Made by a program: the position numbers and the translations under genes. The notes beneath the pieces are model-generated. The model did not search any database and had not been told where the DNA came from. It saw only the letters and a program-made list of their open reading frames with translations. Source: Dactylosporangium vinaceum (GTDB lineage: Bacteria; Actinomycetota; Actinomycetes; Mycobacteriales; Micromonosporaceae). Taken from it: DNA of 64,000 nt. The DNA lies in the NCBI RefSeq assembly GCF_019904175.1, contig NZ_CP061913.1, positions 992,001-1,056,000 of the forward strand. Reading direction: 5' to 3'. Shown here in pieces: positions 53,555 through 61,430 of the stretch; the first letter of the stretch is position 1; each line of letters opens with the position of its first letter.

Positions 53555-54313
53555 ATGACCCGGGTGACTCCCGAGCAGGCGGCCGCCGCGGCGAAGCAGG
53601 CGGTGCTGGTCCTGGGCGGCGCATTCAGCGACGACCCGAAGACCATGCGCCGGGCCCGTCAGATCGGCCTGACCGGCTGGGCCTTCTACGTCGCCGGGCG
53701 CGGCGGCGCGCTCGGCGACGTCCGGGCCGACACCGTGGCCGCGGCGCTGGGGTTCATCGCCCCCGAGGCCGTGCAGGACGGCTGGGACGCGGCCCGCAAG
53801 GTCGCCCCGCCCGAGCAGATCGCCGCCGACAACCTCGACGAGTGCTGCCGCTGGGGCCGCGAGCACCTGGAGAGCTTCTACGCCCTGCCCAAGCTCGTCG
53901 AGCTGGCCGAGCGCGTGGTCGTCGCGGCCGAGACGGCCGGCATGCCGCTCTTCGCCGCCTGGCGGGCCATGCCGCTGCCCGACGACTCACCCGGCGCCCG
54001 CGCCGCCGTGCTGGCCCACCTGCTGCGCGAGCACCGCGGCGCGGCCCACCTCCTCGCCATCCGGGCCAGCGGCCTGACACCGCTCGAGGCGATCATCTCC
54101 GGCCCCGACGGCGAGGCCGAGGCGACCGCGTTCGGCTGGCAGCCCCCGTTCCCGCCGTTCGAGCCGCTGGTCCGCCGCCGCAGCTGGGCCGAGGCCCTCA
54201 CCGACCGCATCGCCGGCGAGGCGTTCAAGTCCCTCTCCCCGGCCGAGCGCACCGAGCTCGTCAACCTCCTGGACGCGGCGGTGCAGTCGGTGAAGGAGGT
54301 GCTTCCCGGCTGA
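53555..54313 (+). CDS. SCO6745/SalK-like family protein, 252 aa
   Basis: The segment GLTGWAFYVAGRGGALGDVRADTVAAALGFIAPEAV near residues 38-72 matches the pattern of the SCO6745/SalK-like group, helical actinobacterial proteins of unclear function. LLREHRGAAHLLAIRASGLTPLEAII near 150-175 also fits. The last third is helical (RTELVNLLDAAVQSVKEVL). ATG follows GGGAGGG. Its stop overlaps the ATG of the acetyltransferase by one base (TGATG). Confidence 0.78.
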   Translation: MTRVTPEQAAAAAKQAVLVLGGAFSDDPKTMRRARQIGLTGWAFYVAGRGGALGDVRADTVAAALGFIAPEAVQDGWDAARKVAPPEQIAADNLDECCRWGREHLESFYALPKLVELAERVVVAAETAGMPLFAAWRAMPLPDDSPGARAAVLAHLLREHRGAAHLLAIRASGLTPLEAIISGPDGEAEATAFGWQPPFPPFEPLVRRRSWAEALTDRIAGEAFKSLSPAERTELVNLLDAAVQSVKEVLPG

Positions 54314-55254
54314 TGGACGTGCGCGAGTGCACACTGCGCGACGTGGCCACCGTCCTGGCCGTCGTCACCGCGGCCGACATCGCGGCGATCGGCGAGCCGG
54401 AGTGGACCGAGGAGGAGATCGTCGCGACCCTCACGGCCCCGAACAACGAGGCCTGGCTCGCATTCGATGCGGGGGGTACCGCGCTCGCCTGGGCCTACCT
54501 CGACAACCCGGAGCGCGCGGCCCGCGACAACGTCGAGGTCTACGCCGTGCCCGAGGCCGGCCGGACGGCGTTCGGACCACTGCTCGACCTGGCGCTGGAG
54601 CGGGTGGCCGAACGGGCCCGGGCGGCCGGGCACGCCGAGGTCACCCTGCGGGCCGGGGCCGTGGCGACGGAGACGGAGTACATCGCGGCCCTGACCGAGC
54701 GTGGCTTCGCCTTCCGCCGCCGCCACGCCCGCATGACCCGCCCGCTGAGCCCGGACCCGGCGATGCCCCCGGTCCCGGTGACGCCCTCGGACCCGCCGCA
54801 GCCCGTGATCCGGGTCGTTCGCCCGGAGGAGCTGGAGACGTTCCACCGGGTGCTGCAGACGGCGTTCGCCGACACCACCGACTTCGTGCCGATCGGGTAT
54901 GCGGACTGGCTGGAGTCGGTGCGGGCGCTGCCGTCGATCGCCTGGGACGAGTGGCTGGTCGCCGAGGTCGGCGGGGAGGTGGCCGGGGTGCTCGAGTCCT
55001 CGCAGCGGGGCGTCGAGCGGGGCGAGGGCTGGGTGCGCAACCTGGCCGTGCTGCGCGAGCACCGTGGCCGGGGGATCGGGGGCGCCCTGCTGCGGGCGGC
55101 GTTCGCGATCTATGCGGCGAAGGGGCGTACGACGGCCGGGCTGGGTGTCGACCTCACCAACCCGACCGGGGCGTATCACCTCTACACATCGGTCGGCATG
55201 ACCGTGGCCTTCGCGGCCGATGTGTACGAAAGGGCGGTACCGGCGAGGGGTTAG
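54313..55254 (+). CDS. Tandem GNAT-family N-acetyltransferase, 313 aa
   Basis: Two GNAT domains are fused. The N-terminal one (residues 1-145; VRECTLRDVATVLAVV, LAWAYLDNPERAARDNVEV) lacks a clear acetyl-CoA loop. The C-terminal one (about 160-313) has the pyrophosphate-binding motif LAVLREHRGRGIGGALLRAAF and the terminal LTNPTGAYHLYTSVGMTVAF. The two-domain layout is like mycothiol synthase, but the substrate here is unknown. The start is coupled to the preceding gene. It overlaps the convergent GGCT gene by 4 nt. Confidence 0.88.
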   Translation: MDVRECTLRDVATVLAVVTAADIAAIGEPEWTEEEIVATLTAPNNEAWLAFDAGGTALAWAYLDNPERAARDNVEVYAVPEAGRTAFGPLLDLALERVAERARAAGHAEVTLRAGAVATETEYIAALTERGFAFRRRHARMTRPLSPDPAMPPVPVTPSDPPQPVIRVVRPEELETFHRVLQTAFADTTDFVPIGYADWLESVRALPSIAWDEWLVAEVGGEVAGVLESSQRGVERGEGWVRNLAVLREHRGRGIGGALLRAAFAIYAAKGRTTAGLGVDLTNPTGAYHLYTSVGMTVAFAADVYERAVPARG

Positions 55255-55706
55255 GGCGCCGCGGTCTTCGTCGGGCGGCTCTTGAGGTCTTCGAGGTAGT
55301 CGCCCGGCGCGCCGGCCTTGGTGGCGGCGTTGACGATCTCGGCCAGGTACCACGCGGTGGGCAGGCCGCCCTCGTAGCCGCTGAAGACGTAGACCCAGGC
55401 GGTCTCCTCGCCGTCGAGGGTGGCCACGCGCAGATGGAGCTTGCGGTAGGTGCCGGCCAGCGCGCCCTCGACCTCGTCGAGCTGCTTCTCGTCGTTCGGG
55501 TGCACGTCGTACAGCGCGACGAAGACCCGGTCGCCGGGGGACTCGACGATCGTGGTGACGGAGCCCTCCCAGCCGAGGACGTCCTCACCGGCGAAGGTGA
55601 GCCGCCAGCCCTCGAGCCAGCCGGTCCCGATCATCGGCGAATACGGACAGTAGGCCCGCATGCGGGCAGGGTCCAGGTTCGAGCCATACGCGGCGTAATG
55701 ACGCAC
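55251..55706 (-). CDS. Gamma-glutamylcyclotransferase-like protein, 151 aa
   Basis: GGCT/AIG2-like fold. The substrate-binding motif is HYAAYGSNLDPARM at residues 3-16. The acidic residue expected for catalysis lies in KQLDEVEGALAGTYRK near 75. In this family gamma-glutamyl-amino acids are cyclised to 5-oxoproline, although bacterial members are poorly tested. GTG 55706 is chosen because the family motif begins at once after it; a longer frame to 55889 overlaps lpdA. TATCGT ends 7 nt upstream, so the message is likely leaderless. Confidence 0.82.
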   Translation of the reverse strand: MRHYAAYGSNLDPARMRAYCPYSPMIGTGWLEGWRLTFAGEDVLGWEGSVTTIVESPGDRVFVALYDVHPNDEKQLDEVEGALAGTYRKLHLRVATLDGEETAWVYVFSGYEGGLPTAWYLAEIVNAATKAGAPGDYLEDLKSRPTKTAAP

Positions 55707-55713
55707 GGCGATG

Positions 55714-55719
55714 ACGATA
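55714..55719 (-). promoter_or_regulatory. Likely leaderless -10 (TATCGT) for the GGCT-like gene
   Basis: TATCGT on the minus strand is followed by CATCGCC and then the GTG start. No Shine-Dalgarno is present. It fits TANNNT at 7-nt spacing. Confidence 0.45.
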
Positions 55720-55869
55720 AACCCGACCGGGTACGCGAGAGAATACTGCCGAGCGTGTCGGATTCGGATCCACTCGTCGGCGCGGCATGGGCCGAGTGGG
55801 TGGGGCGCCGCGCCGCGGTTGCCCCGACGAGGGAGAATGGGGCCATCAGAGCCGAGGAAGGTGGCTGGC

Positions 55870-57273
55870 GTGGGCCGGATCGTGATCATCGGAGGTGGCC
55901 CGGCGGGCTACGAGGCGGCCCTGGTCGCGGCGCAGCTCGATGCCCAGGTGACAGTGGTCGAGGCCGAAGGCGCCGGTGGCGCCTGCGTGCTGCACGACTG
56001 CGTGCCCAGTAAGACGTTCATCGCGAGCTCGTCGGTGGTCACCGCGCACCTCGACACCGAGGAGTTCGGGGTGATCGGGCCCGCCGGTCCCGACGTGCGG
56101 GTGGACGGGCCCGCGGTGCACCGAAGGGTCAAAAGGCTCGCGCATGCCCAATCCGGCGACATCCACGCCAAACTGGTCAAGGCCGGTGTGGAGTTCGTCA
56201 CGGGTACTGCGCGCCTCGGCGACGACACGCTCGGTCACACTCACGCCATCCAGGTGACGCCGGCCGACGGTGACGCTCCGTATGTGATTGCCGCCTCCAC
56301 GGTACTGCTCGCCACCGGTGCCACTCCGCGGATCTTGAACACCGCCGTGCCCGATGGTGAGCGCATCCTGGACTGGCGTCAGGTCTATGACCTGCCCGAA
56401 CTCCCCGAGAAGCTGATCGTGGTGGGCTCCGGCGTGACGGGCGCGGAATTCGCGTCGGCCTACCTCGCGATGGGCGTCGATGTGACGCTCGTCTCCAGCC
56501 GTGACCGCGTCATGCCGCACGAGGACCCCGACGCCGCGATGGCGATCGAGCGCGTCTTCCGCACCCGCGGCATGACGATCCTCAACAACTCCCGGGCCGC
56601 CGCCGCCCGCCGCACGGCCGACGGGGTCGAGGTGGAGCTGGCCGACGGCCGGGTCGTCACCGGCTCACACGTGCTGATGTGCGTCGGCTCGGTGCCGCAG
56701 ACGGGGACGCTGGGCCTGCCGGAGTACGGGGTCGAGGTCGCGAAGGGCGGCTACGTCACCGTGGACCGGGTCTCGCGCACGAACGTCCCCGGCATCTACG
56801 CGGCCGGCGACTGCACCGGCCTGCTGCCCCTGGCCAGCGTCGCCGCCATGCAGGGCCGGATCGCGATGTGGCACGCCCTGGGCGAGGCGGTCGCCCCGCT
56901 CAAGCTGCGTACCGTCGCCGCGAACGTCTTCACCGACCCGGAGCTGGCATCGGTCGGCATCACCCAGTCCGACATCGACAGCGGCCGGGTCCCGGCCCGC
57001 GCGGTGATGCTGCCCCTGGCCGGCAACGCCCGCGCCAAGATGGACGGCCTGGACGACGGCTTCGTGAAGATCTTCTGCCGCCCCGCCTCCGGCCTGGTGG
57101 TCGGCGGCGTCGTGGTGGCTCCGAAGGCGAGCGAGCTCATCATGCCCATCGCGATGGCGGTGGAGAACCATCTGAGCGTCGACCAGCTGGCCCACACCAT
57201 CACGATCTACCCGTCGATCTCCGGCTCGATCGCCGAGGCCGCCCGCCAGCTCATGCAGCACGACGAGGACTAG
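55870..57273 (+). CDS. lpdA: NAD(P)H-quinone dehydrogenase LpdA-type flavoprotein, 467 aa
   Basis: Member of the pyridine nucleotide-disulfide oxidoreductase family that has lost disulfide chemistry. The FAD motif is VIIGGGPAGYEAALVAAQ near residue 4. The redox region reads GGACVLHDCVPSKTF, without the CxxxxC pair of lipoamide dehydrogenase. The NAD motif is VVGSGVTGAEFASAYLAMG near 180. The C-terminus YPSISGSIAEAARQL lacks the His-Glu pair. These features match mycobacterial LpdA (Rv3303c type), which reduces quinones. GTG 55870 follows GAGGAAGG; longer frames are less family-like. Confidence 0.9.
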   Translation: MGRIVIIGGGPAGYEAALVAAQLDAQVTVVEAEGAGGACVLHDCVPSKTFIASSSVVTAHLDTEEFGVIGPAGPDVRVDGPAVHRRVKRLAHAQSGDIHAKLVKAGVEFVTGTARLGDDTLGHTHAIQVTPADGDAPYVIAASTVLLATGATPRILNTAVPDGERILDWRQVYDLPELPEKLIVVGSGVTGAEFASAYLAMGVDVTLVSSRDRVMPHEDPDAAMAIERVFRTRGMTILNNSRAAAARRTADGVEVELADGRVVTGSHVLMCVGSVPQTGTLGLPEYGVEVAKGGYVTVDRVSRTNVPGIYAAGDCTGLLPLASVAAMQGRIAMWHALGEAVAPLKLRTVAANVFTDPELASVGITQSDIDSGRVPARAVMLPLAGNARAKMDGLDDGFVKIFCRPASGLVVGGVVVAPKASELIMPIAMAVENHLSVDQLAHTITIYPSISGSIAEAARQLMQHDED

Positions 57274-57294
57274 CGCCGGCCCGGTGGCCCCGAT

Positions 57295-57313
57295 CCCCGC
57301 CGGCCCGGCGGGG
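57295..57313. terminator. Bidirectional hairpin between lpdA and the convergent ligase-like gene
   Basis: CCCCGCCG (57295-57302) and CGGCGGGG (57306-57313) pair perfectly around a 3-nt loop, 22 nt after the lpdA stop. It lies between convergent genes, so it could serve both strands. Confidence 0.6.
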
Positions 57314-57350
57314 TGAAAGTTCCACGCGTTGGGCGCAGCGCGTCGGCCCG

Positions 57351-57866
57351 TCAGGGCATCTCGCGGAAGATGTCGCGGGCGTAGTCGGCGACGGCCGCCC
57401 GGGTGACGGTGGCCTCGATGGGCAGCGACTCCAGGCAGCGCCGCAGGGCCTCGGTGAGCAGGGGCCGCGGCACCCGCATCGAGACCGTCGAGTGCGGGAC
57501 CCACTCGCCCGGCGAGTACAGCGGCAGCGACGCCATCCCCGCCGCGGCCAGCAGCCCGTGGATGCGCGCCTGGTGCTCGATCAGCGCCGGCGTGGGAGCC
57601 GGGCCGAGGAACACCACGCGCCCGACGAAGACCCCCGCGAACTGGAAGTTGAGCCGCAGCGGCTCCGCGACCCGGGTGCCGGCCAGCGCCGCCGCCACCG
57701 CCTCCGGGTCGAGCCGGCGGGCGACGGCCAGCGCCACGTGCGGGCGGTGGCGGCCGTCGTGCGGGGTGCGCAGCGACTGCACGCCGAGCTCCTCCAGCTG
57801 GTCCCACAGCACGCGGATGCGGCGGGACGCGCGCTCGTCGAGGTACATCTCGACCGACGCGACCAT
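57351..57866 (-). CDS. 2'-5' RNA ligase superfamily protein, 171 aa
   Basis: 2H phosphoesterase-type protein with the two motifs PHVALAV near residue 42 and PHSTVSMRV near 126; the first has Ala where Thr/Ser is usual. The N-terminal SVEMYLDERASRRIRVLWDQLEELG is typical. The ATG overlaps the stop of the upstream DNA glycosylase by one base (TGATG), which suggests co-expression with DNA repair. Substrate unknown. It differs from the other superfamily member at 12045-12572. Confidence 0.82.
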   Translation of the reverse strand: MVASVEMYLDERASRRIRVLWDQLEELGVQSLRTPHDGRHRPHVALAVARRLDPEAVAAALAGTRVAEPLRLNFQFAGVFVGRVVFLGPAPTPALIEHQARIHGLLAAAGMASLPLYSPGEWVPHSTVSMRVPRPLLTEALRRCLESLPIEATVTRAAVADYARDIFREMP

Positions 57867-58678
57867 CAGCGGGCCCGTTGGCAGCGCGGGCACCAGTAGG
57901 CGTTGCGGGCGTTGAGGACAGCGGTGCGCACCTCGGTGCCGCAGACGAGGCACGGCTGGCCGGTGCGCCGGTACACGTACACCTCGCCCCCGTGCCGGTC
58001 GACCCTCGGCGCGCGGGCCATCGCCTCCGGCGTGTGTGCACTGTGGACGGTGTCGATCCGGCCCTCGGCGACGCCGGCCCGCATCAGCACCTGCAGGTCG
58101 GTCCAGATGGTCTGCCACTTGCGGCGGGTCAGCTTCGTGCCCGGCGTGGTCGGGGCGAGCCCGGCCCGGAACAGCGACTCGGTCACGTAGATGAGCCCGG
58201 CCCCGGCCACGATCGACTGGTCCATCAGCAGCGCCATGAGCGGCCGGGTGGAGCCGTGGATGCGGGCGTAGGCGGGCGAGCCGTCGCCGGCGTCGCCGAG
58301 CGGGTCCACGCCGAGCCGGTCGTGCAGCGCCGAGACCTGCGCCGGGTCGAGCAGCTCGCAGGCGGTCGGGCCGCGCAGGTCCAGCCAGTGCTCGCCGTTG
58401 GACAGGCGCATCCGCACCTCGCCGACCGGGGGTGGTGGGGCGCCGTCGCCGTCGGTGAACTTGCCGTACAGGCCGAGGTGGACGTGCACCGTCCCCCCAC
58501 CCTCATAGTGGTGAAACAGGTGCTTCCCGTGCGCCGACGTGTCCACCATCACACGACCGTCGACCGCACCGGCGTCTGCGGCGAACCGGCCCTGCGGGCT
58601 GGCGACGGCGACCGGGCGGCCCGCGAACAGCTTGCGGTGCCGCTCGGCGAGGCGGTGGATCGTATGACCTTCAGGCAC
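57866..58678 (-). CDS. nei: Fpg/Nei-family DNA glycosylase (endonuclease VIII-like), 270 aa
   Basis: Bifunctional glycosylase/AP lyase for oxidised bases. The catalytic N-terminus is PEGHTIHRLAERHRKLF after removal of the first residue, with Pro2 and Glu3 as active-site residues. SAHGKHLFHHY near 48 carries the conserved Lys. The helix-two-turn-helix is in DQSIVAGAGLIYVTESLF near 160. The C-terminal zinc finger is CLVCGTEVRTAVLNARNAYWCPRC. PEGHT rather than PELPE points to the Nei branch. The GTG start is fixed by the required N-terminal Pro. A TATAAA hexamer ends 6 nt upstream. Confidence 0.93.
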   Translation of the reverse strand: MPEGHTIHRLAERHRKLFAGRPVAVASPQGRFAADAGAVDGRVMVDTSAHGKHLFHHYEGGGTVHVHLGLYGKFTDGDGAPPPPVGEVRMRLSNGEHWLDLRGPTACELLDPAQVSALHDRLGVDPLGDAGDGSPAYARIHGSTRPLMALLMDQSIVAGAGLIYVTESLFRAGLAPTTPGTKLTRRKWQTIWTDLQVLMRAGVAEGRIDTVHSAHTPEAMARAPRVDRHGGEVYVYRRTGQPCLVCGTEVRTAVLNARNAYWCPRCQRAR

Positions 58679-58684
58679 CGGCCA

Positions 58685-58690
58685 TTTATA
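58685..58690 (-). promoter_or_regulatory. Likely leaderless -10 (TATAAA) of the nei gene
   Basis: TATAAA on the minus strand is followed by TGGCCG and the GTG start. No Shine-Dalgarno is present. It is close to the consensus -10. Confidence 0.5.
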
Positions 58691-58716
58691 CCCGGCCCGT
58701 TTCCGCGCCCGCGCGC

Positions 58717-58722
58717 TACGAT
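58717..58722 (+). promoter_or_regulatory. Likely leaderless -10 (TACGAT) of the Thr leader/ThrRS transcript
   Basis: TACGAT ends 7 nt before the ATG of the leader peptide, so transcription would begin at or next to that ATG. No -35 consensus is obvious. It is divergent from the nei promoter, 27 bp away. Confidence 0.5.
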
Positions 58723-58729
58723 TGCCGCT

Positions 58730-58783
58730 ATGAGTCGCAGCGCCCAGTCCACGACGACGCCGGGGATCCCTCGGCGGCGCTGA
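58730..58783 (+). CDS. Threonine-rich leader peptide, 17 aa (attenuator)
   Basis: The ORF encodes MSRSAQSTTTPGIPRRR, with three consecutive ACG threonine codons (58751-58759). It lies 95 nt before a threonyl-tRNA synthetase-like gene and 16 nt before a terminator hairpin. The bases GCGC-TG-ATCG (58777-58786), spanning the leader stop codon, can pair with CGATGCGC (58811-58818) in the terminator loop. A ribosome stalled at the Thr codons would leave that pairing free and block termination; one reaching the stop codon would cover it. This is the logic of amino-acid attenuators. It is a prediction from sequence only. Confidence 0.65.
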   Translation: MSRSAQSTTTPGIPRRR

Positions 58784-58799
58784 TCGACGTTCAGCAACC

Positions 58800-58828
58800 A
58801 AGCCCCGGGGCGATGCGCTCCGGGGCTT
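58800..58828 (+). terminator. Intrinsic terminator of the Thr attenuator
   Basis: AAGCCCCGG (58800-58808) and CCGGGGCTT (58820-58828) form a 9-bp stem with an 11-nt loop, ending in CTTTC. It lies between the leader peptide and the ThrRS-like gene. Confidence 0.7.
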
Positions 58829-58877
58829 TCGCATGCTCCGGCTCGGCGTCGCTCCACAACGGACAGGGAGCAATGCC

Positions 58878-60113
58878 ATGCAGGACCACCGCAAGCTCGG
58901 CCGCGAGCTCGAGCTCTTCCACTCCGACCCGATCATCGGCGCCGGGCTGCCGCTGTGGCTGCCCAAGGGCGCCGCGGCCCGCCGCGCCGTCGAGGACTAT
59001 CTGCTCGGCCTGGAGCGGCGGCACGGCTATCAGCACGTGTACTCCCCGCCCCTGGCGAAGGAGGAGATGTACCGGCGCTCGGGCCACCTCCCGCACTACG
59101 CGGACGACATGTTCCCGCCGATGGCGCTGAGCGAGTCGGACCGCCTCGTGCTGCGGCCGAGCCTGTGCCCGCACCACGCCGCCGTGTTCGCCGCCCGCGG
59201 CCGCTCCTACCGCGAGCTGCCGCTGCGCATCGGCGAGATCGGCGGGCAGTACCGGGCCGAGCGCTCCGGTGTCCTCGGCGGCCTGTCCCGGGTCCGCGCG
59301 ATATCCCTCAACGACGGGCACGTCTTCTGCGCCGAGGACCAGGTCGAGGCCGAGGTCGTCGCCGCGCTGGAGGTCATGCGGGAGGCGCACGCGGCGCTCG
59401 GCTTCGAGCCGTCGGCGTGGCGGCTGTCGCTGCGCGGCGACGGGCCGAAGTACGTCGACGACCCCGGCCTGTGGGAGCGCGGGACCGCGGTGCTGCGCCA
59501 GGCCCTGGAGGCGGTCGGCCTGAAGCGGGACGTCGACTACGTCGACGGGCCGGGCGAGGCCGCCTTCTACGGGCCGAAGATCGACATCCAGCTGCTCGAC
59601 AGCGCCGGCCGGGAGAGCACCCTGGCCACCGTGCAGGTCGACTACTACATGCCGGCCCGGTTCGACCTGTCCTATGTGGACGCCGGTGGCGCGCGGAAGC
59701 GGCCGGTCATGGTGCACCGCAGCGCGGCCGGCAGCATGGAGCGGCTCTTCGCGCACCTGATCGAGGTGCACGACGGTGCCTTTCCGGCCTGGTACGCGCC
59801 GGTCCAGCTGGAGGTGCTGCCCATCGGCGACGCCGACGTGCGCGACTTCGTGCAGCGCGCCCGCGCGCTCGACCTGCGGGTGGAGGAGGCTCACGCCGGG
59901 AGCCTGTCCGCCCGCATCCGCGACGCCTCCGCGCGGCGGGTGCCGTTCGTGGCGGTCATCGGGGCCAGCGAGGCGGCGGCCGGCACCGTCTCGCTGCGCT
60001 CGCGCGGAGGCGTGGTGGACGTGCTCCCGGTCGCCGGCGCGCTGGCCCGGCTGGAATCGCAGTGCGCCGTGCCTAAACGGATCACCGGTGCAACTCCGTC
60101 AATCACCATGTGA
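58878..60113 (+). CDS. Short threonyl-tRNA synthetase paralogue without TGS and editing domains, 411 aa
   Basis: Class II synthetase core plus anticodon-binding domain. Motif 1 region is HSDPIIGAGLPLWLPKGAA near residue 11. The first zinc Cys is in LRPSLCPHHAAVF, then RELPLRIGEIGGQYRAERSGVLGGLSRVRAISLNDGHVFC carries motif 2 and the zinc His. Motif 3 with the last zinc His is RPVMVHRSAAGSMERLFAHLIE near 290. The anticodon domain follows (APVQLEVLPIGDADVRDF). A full ThrRS has about 640-690 residues; the N-terminal TGS and editing domains are absent. It may be a conditional or drug-tolerant second enzyme. The ATG follows GGGAG at 8-9 nt. The stop overlaps the next gene (GTGA). Confidence 0.88.
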   Translation: MQDHRKLGRELELFHSDPIIGAGLPLWLPKGAAARRAVEDYLLGLERRHGYQHVYSPPLAKEEMYRRSGHLPHYADDMFPPMALSESDRLVLRPSLCPHHAAVFAARGRSYRELPLRIGEIGGQYRAERSGVLGGLSRVRAISLNDGHVFCAEDQVEAEVVAALEVMREAHAALGFEPSAWRLSLRGDGPKYVDDPGLWERGTAVLRQALEAVGLKRDVDYVDGPGEAAFYGPKIDIQLLDSAGRESTLATVQVDYYMPARFDLSYVDAGGARKRPVMVHRSAAGSMERLFAHLIEVHDGAFPAWYAPVQLEVLPIGDADVRDFVQRARALDLRVEEAHAGSLSARIRDASARRVPFVAVIGASEAAAGTVSLRSRGGVVDVLPVAGALARLESQCAVPKRITGATPSITM

Positions 60114-60865
60114 ACGTCCTTCGCATCGCCGGTGCGGGGCTCGCGGTCCTCGCGCTCGCCGCCTGCTCCGCACCGGCCACCGAGTCCGCGCCCCTGGAAG
60201 CCAGCCCCGCACCGCCTCCCGCGGTCGAGAAGACCAGCCGGGGACCGGTGAACGTGGCGATACCCGAGATCGGCTACCCCAAGGAGGGCGGCGGGCAGTA
60301 CGAGATCGCGGCGGCCGGCGGCCCGGTCATCGGTACCGCGGGACAGCTGCTGACGTACCGCATCGCCCTCGAACGCGACATCACGGGACTCTCCGCGGCC
60401 GGGTTCGCCGAGGCGGTCGAGGCGGTGTTCGCCGATCCGCGCAGCTGGCCCGGCACCGGCAAGTGGCGGCTGCGCCGCGCCGGCAGCGGCGAGCGCTTCG
60501 ACTTCACGATCTACCTCGCCACGCCGGCGACCCGGGACAAGCTGTGCGTGAGCTCCTACGACAGGTACACCAGCTGCCGCAATGGCAACAGCGTCGTCAT
60601 CAACGTCGCGCGCTGGGTGCACGGCGTGCCGGACTACGGTGCCGACCTCGTCACCTACCGGCAGTACGTGGTCAACCACGAGACCGGGCACCGGCTCTTC
60701 CACGGCCACGAGCTGTGCCCCGGCCCCGGCCGGCCGGCGCCCGTCATGGAGCAGCAGACGCTCGGCCTGCACGGCTGCGTCGCCAACGCCTGGCCGATCG
60801 TGGACGGCCGGGAGTACTCGGGGCCTTCCGGGCAGTACAACGACCCCGCTCGCAGCGACCCGTAA
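60110..60865 (+). CDS. DUF3152-domain lipoprotein, putative metalloprotease-like, 251 aa
   Basis: The signal peptide ends in LAAC (Cys near residue 19), so it is a lipoprotein. After a Pro/Ala linker comes the DUF3152 domain: LLTYRIALERDITGLSAAGFAEAVEAVFADPRSWPG, then VINVARWVHGVPDYG, and a zincin-like VVNHETGHRLFHGHELCPGPG near 185-203. The latter keeps the HExxH-type order HETGH plus a further His. Proteolytic activity is inferred from the motif and not proven for the family. The GTG overlaps the ThrRS stop, so the two are co-translated. Confidence 0.85.
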   Translation: MNVLRIAGAGLAVLALAACSAPATESAPLEASPAPPPAVEKTSRGPVNVAIPEIGYPKEGGGQYEIAAAGGPVIGTAGQLLTYRIALERDITGLSAAGFAEAVEAVFADPRSWPGTGKWRLRRAGSGERFDFTIYLATPATRDKLCVSSYDRYTSCRNGNSVVINVARWVHGVPDYGADLVTYRQYVVNHETGHRLFHGHELCPGPGRPAPVMEQQTLGLHGCVANAWPIVDGREYSGPSGQYNDPARSDP

Positions 60866-60908
60866 ACGCGGCGGGCCACAGCCCACGTCTACCCCGGTGG
60901 AGGTGTCT

Positions 60909-61430
60909 GTGCAGGTCGAGTTCACCGAGTTCGTGACCGGGCGGTCGCATGCCCTGCTGCGCTTCGCCTACCTGCTGACGGGGGACCGGCATCTGGCCGA
61001 GGACCTGGTGCAGGAGGCGCTCGTGCGCGCGCACCGCCGCTGGACCGGCATCGTGGGGGAGGAGGGCCCCGAGCCTTACGTGCGAAAAACCATGCTGCGG
61101 GTGTACCTCTCGTGGCGGCGCCGCCGCTCATTCGCCGAGCGGCCCGTCGCGGAGATGCCCGAGCACTCGACGGCCGACGCGGCGGGGCGCATCGCCGAGG
61201 CCGATGCGATGTGGGGCCTGCTGCGAACGCTCAACCGGGCCCCGCGGGCCGTCGTCGTCCTGCGCTACTACGAGGATCTGCCGGACGCGGAGATCGCCCG
61301 TCTGCTCGGGTGCGCCGAGTCCACCGTTCGAGTGCACGCGTTTCACGCCCTGAAGAAGCTTCGGGCCGTCATCCAGGAAGTCCACGGGACCGACAGGGCG
61401 GCCGTACCCGCGCCGGGAGGCCGACGATGA
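60909..61430 (+). CDS. SigE-family (ECF-type) RNA polymerase sigma factor, 173 aa
   Basis: Region 2 is FTEFVTGRSHALLRFAYLLTGDRHLAEDLVQEALVRAHRRW, followed by PEPYVRKTMLRVYLSWRRRR. Region 4 is PRAVVVLRYYEDLPDAEIARLLGCAESTVRVHAFHALKKLR. GTG 60909 is chosen because GGAGGT lies at 60899-60904; in-frame GTGs at 60897 and 60903 are alternatives. It overlaps its membrane partner by ATGA. It is the third sigma/partner module in the window, but the partner here has no propeller-type repeats. Confidence 0.9.
   Translation: MQVEFTEFVTGRSHALLRFAYLLTGDRHLAEDLVQEALVRAHRRWTGIVGEEGPEPYVRKTMLRVYLSWRRRRSFAERPVAEMPEHSTADAAGRIAEADAMWGLLRTLNRAPRAVVVLRYYEDLPDAEIARLLGCAESTVRVHAFHALKKLRAVIQEVHGTDRAAVPAPGGRR

Noticed and set aside
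58878..60113. ThrRS as a truncated pseudogene
   Set aside because: Zinc ligands and class II motifs are kept, codon use is normal and a regulated leader precedes it.
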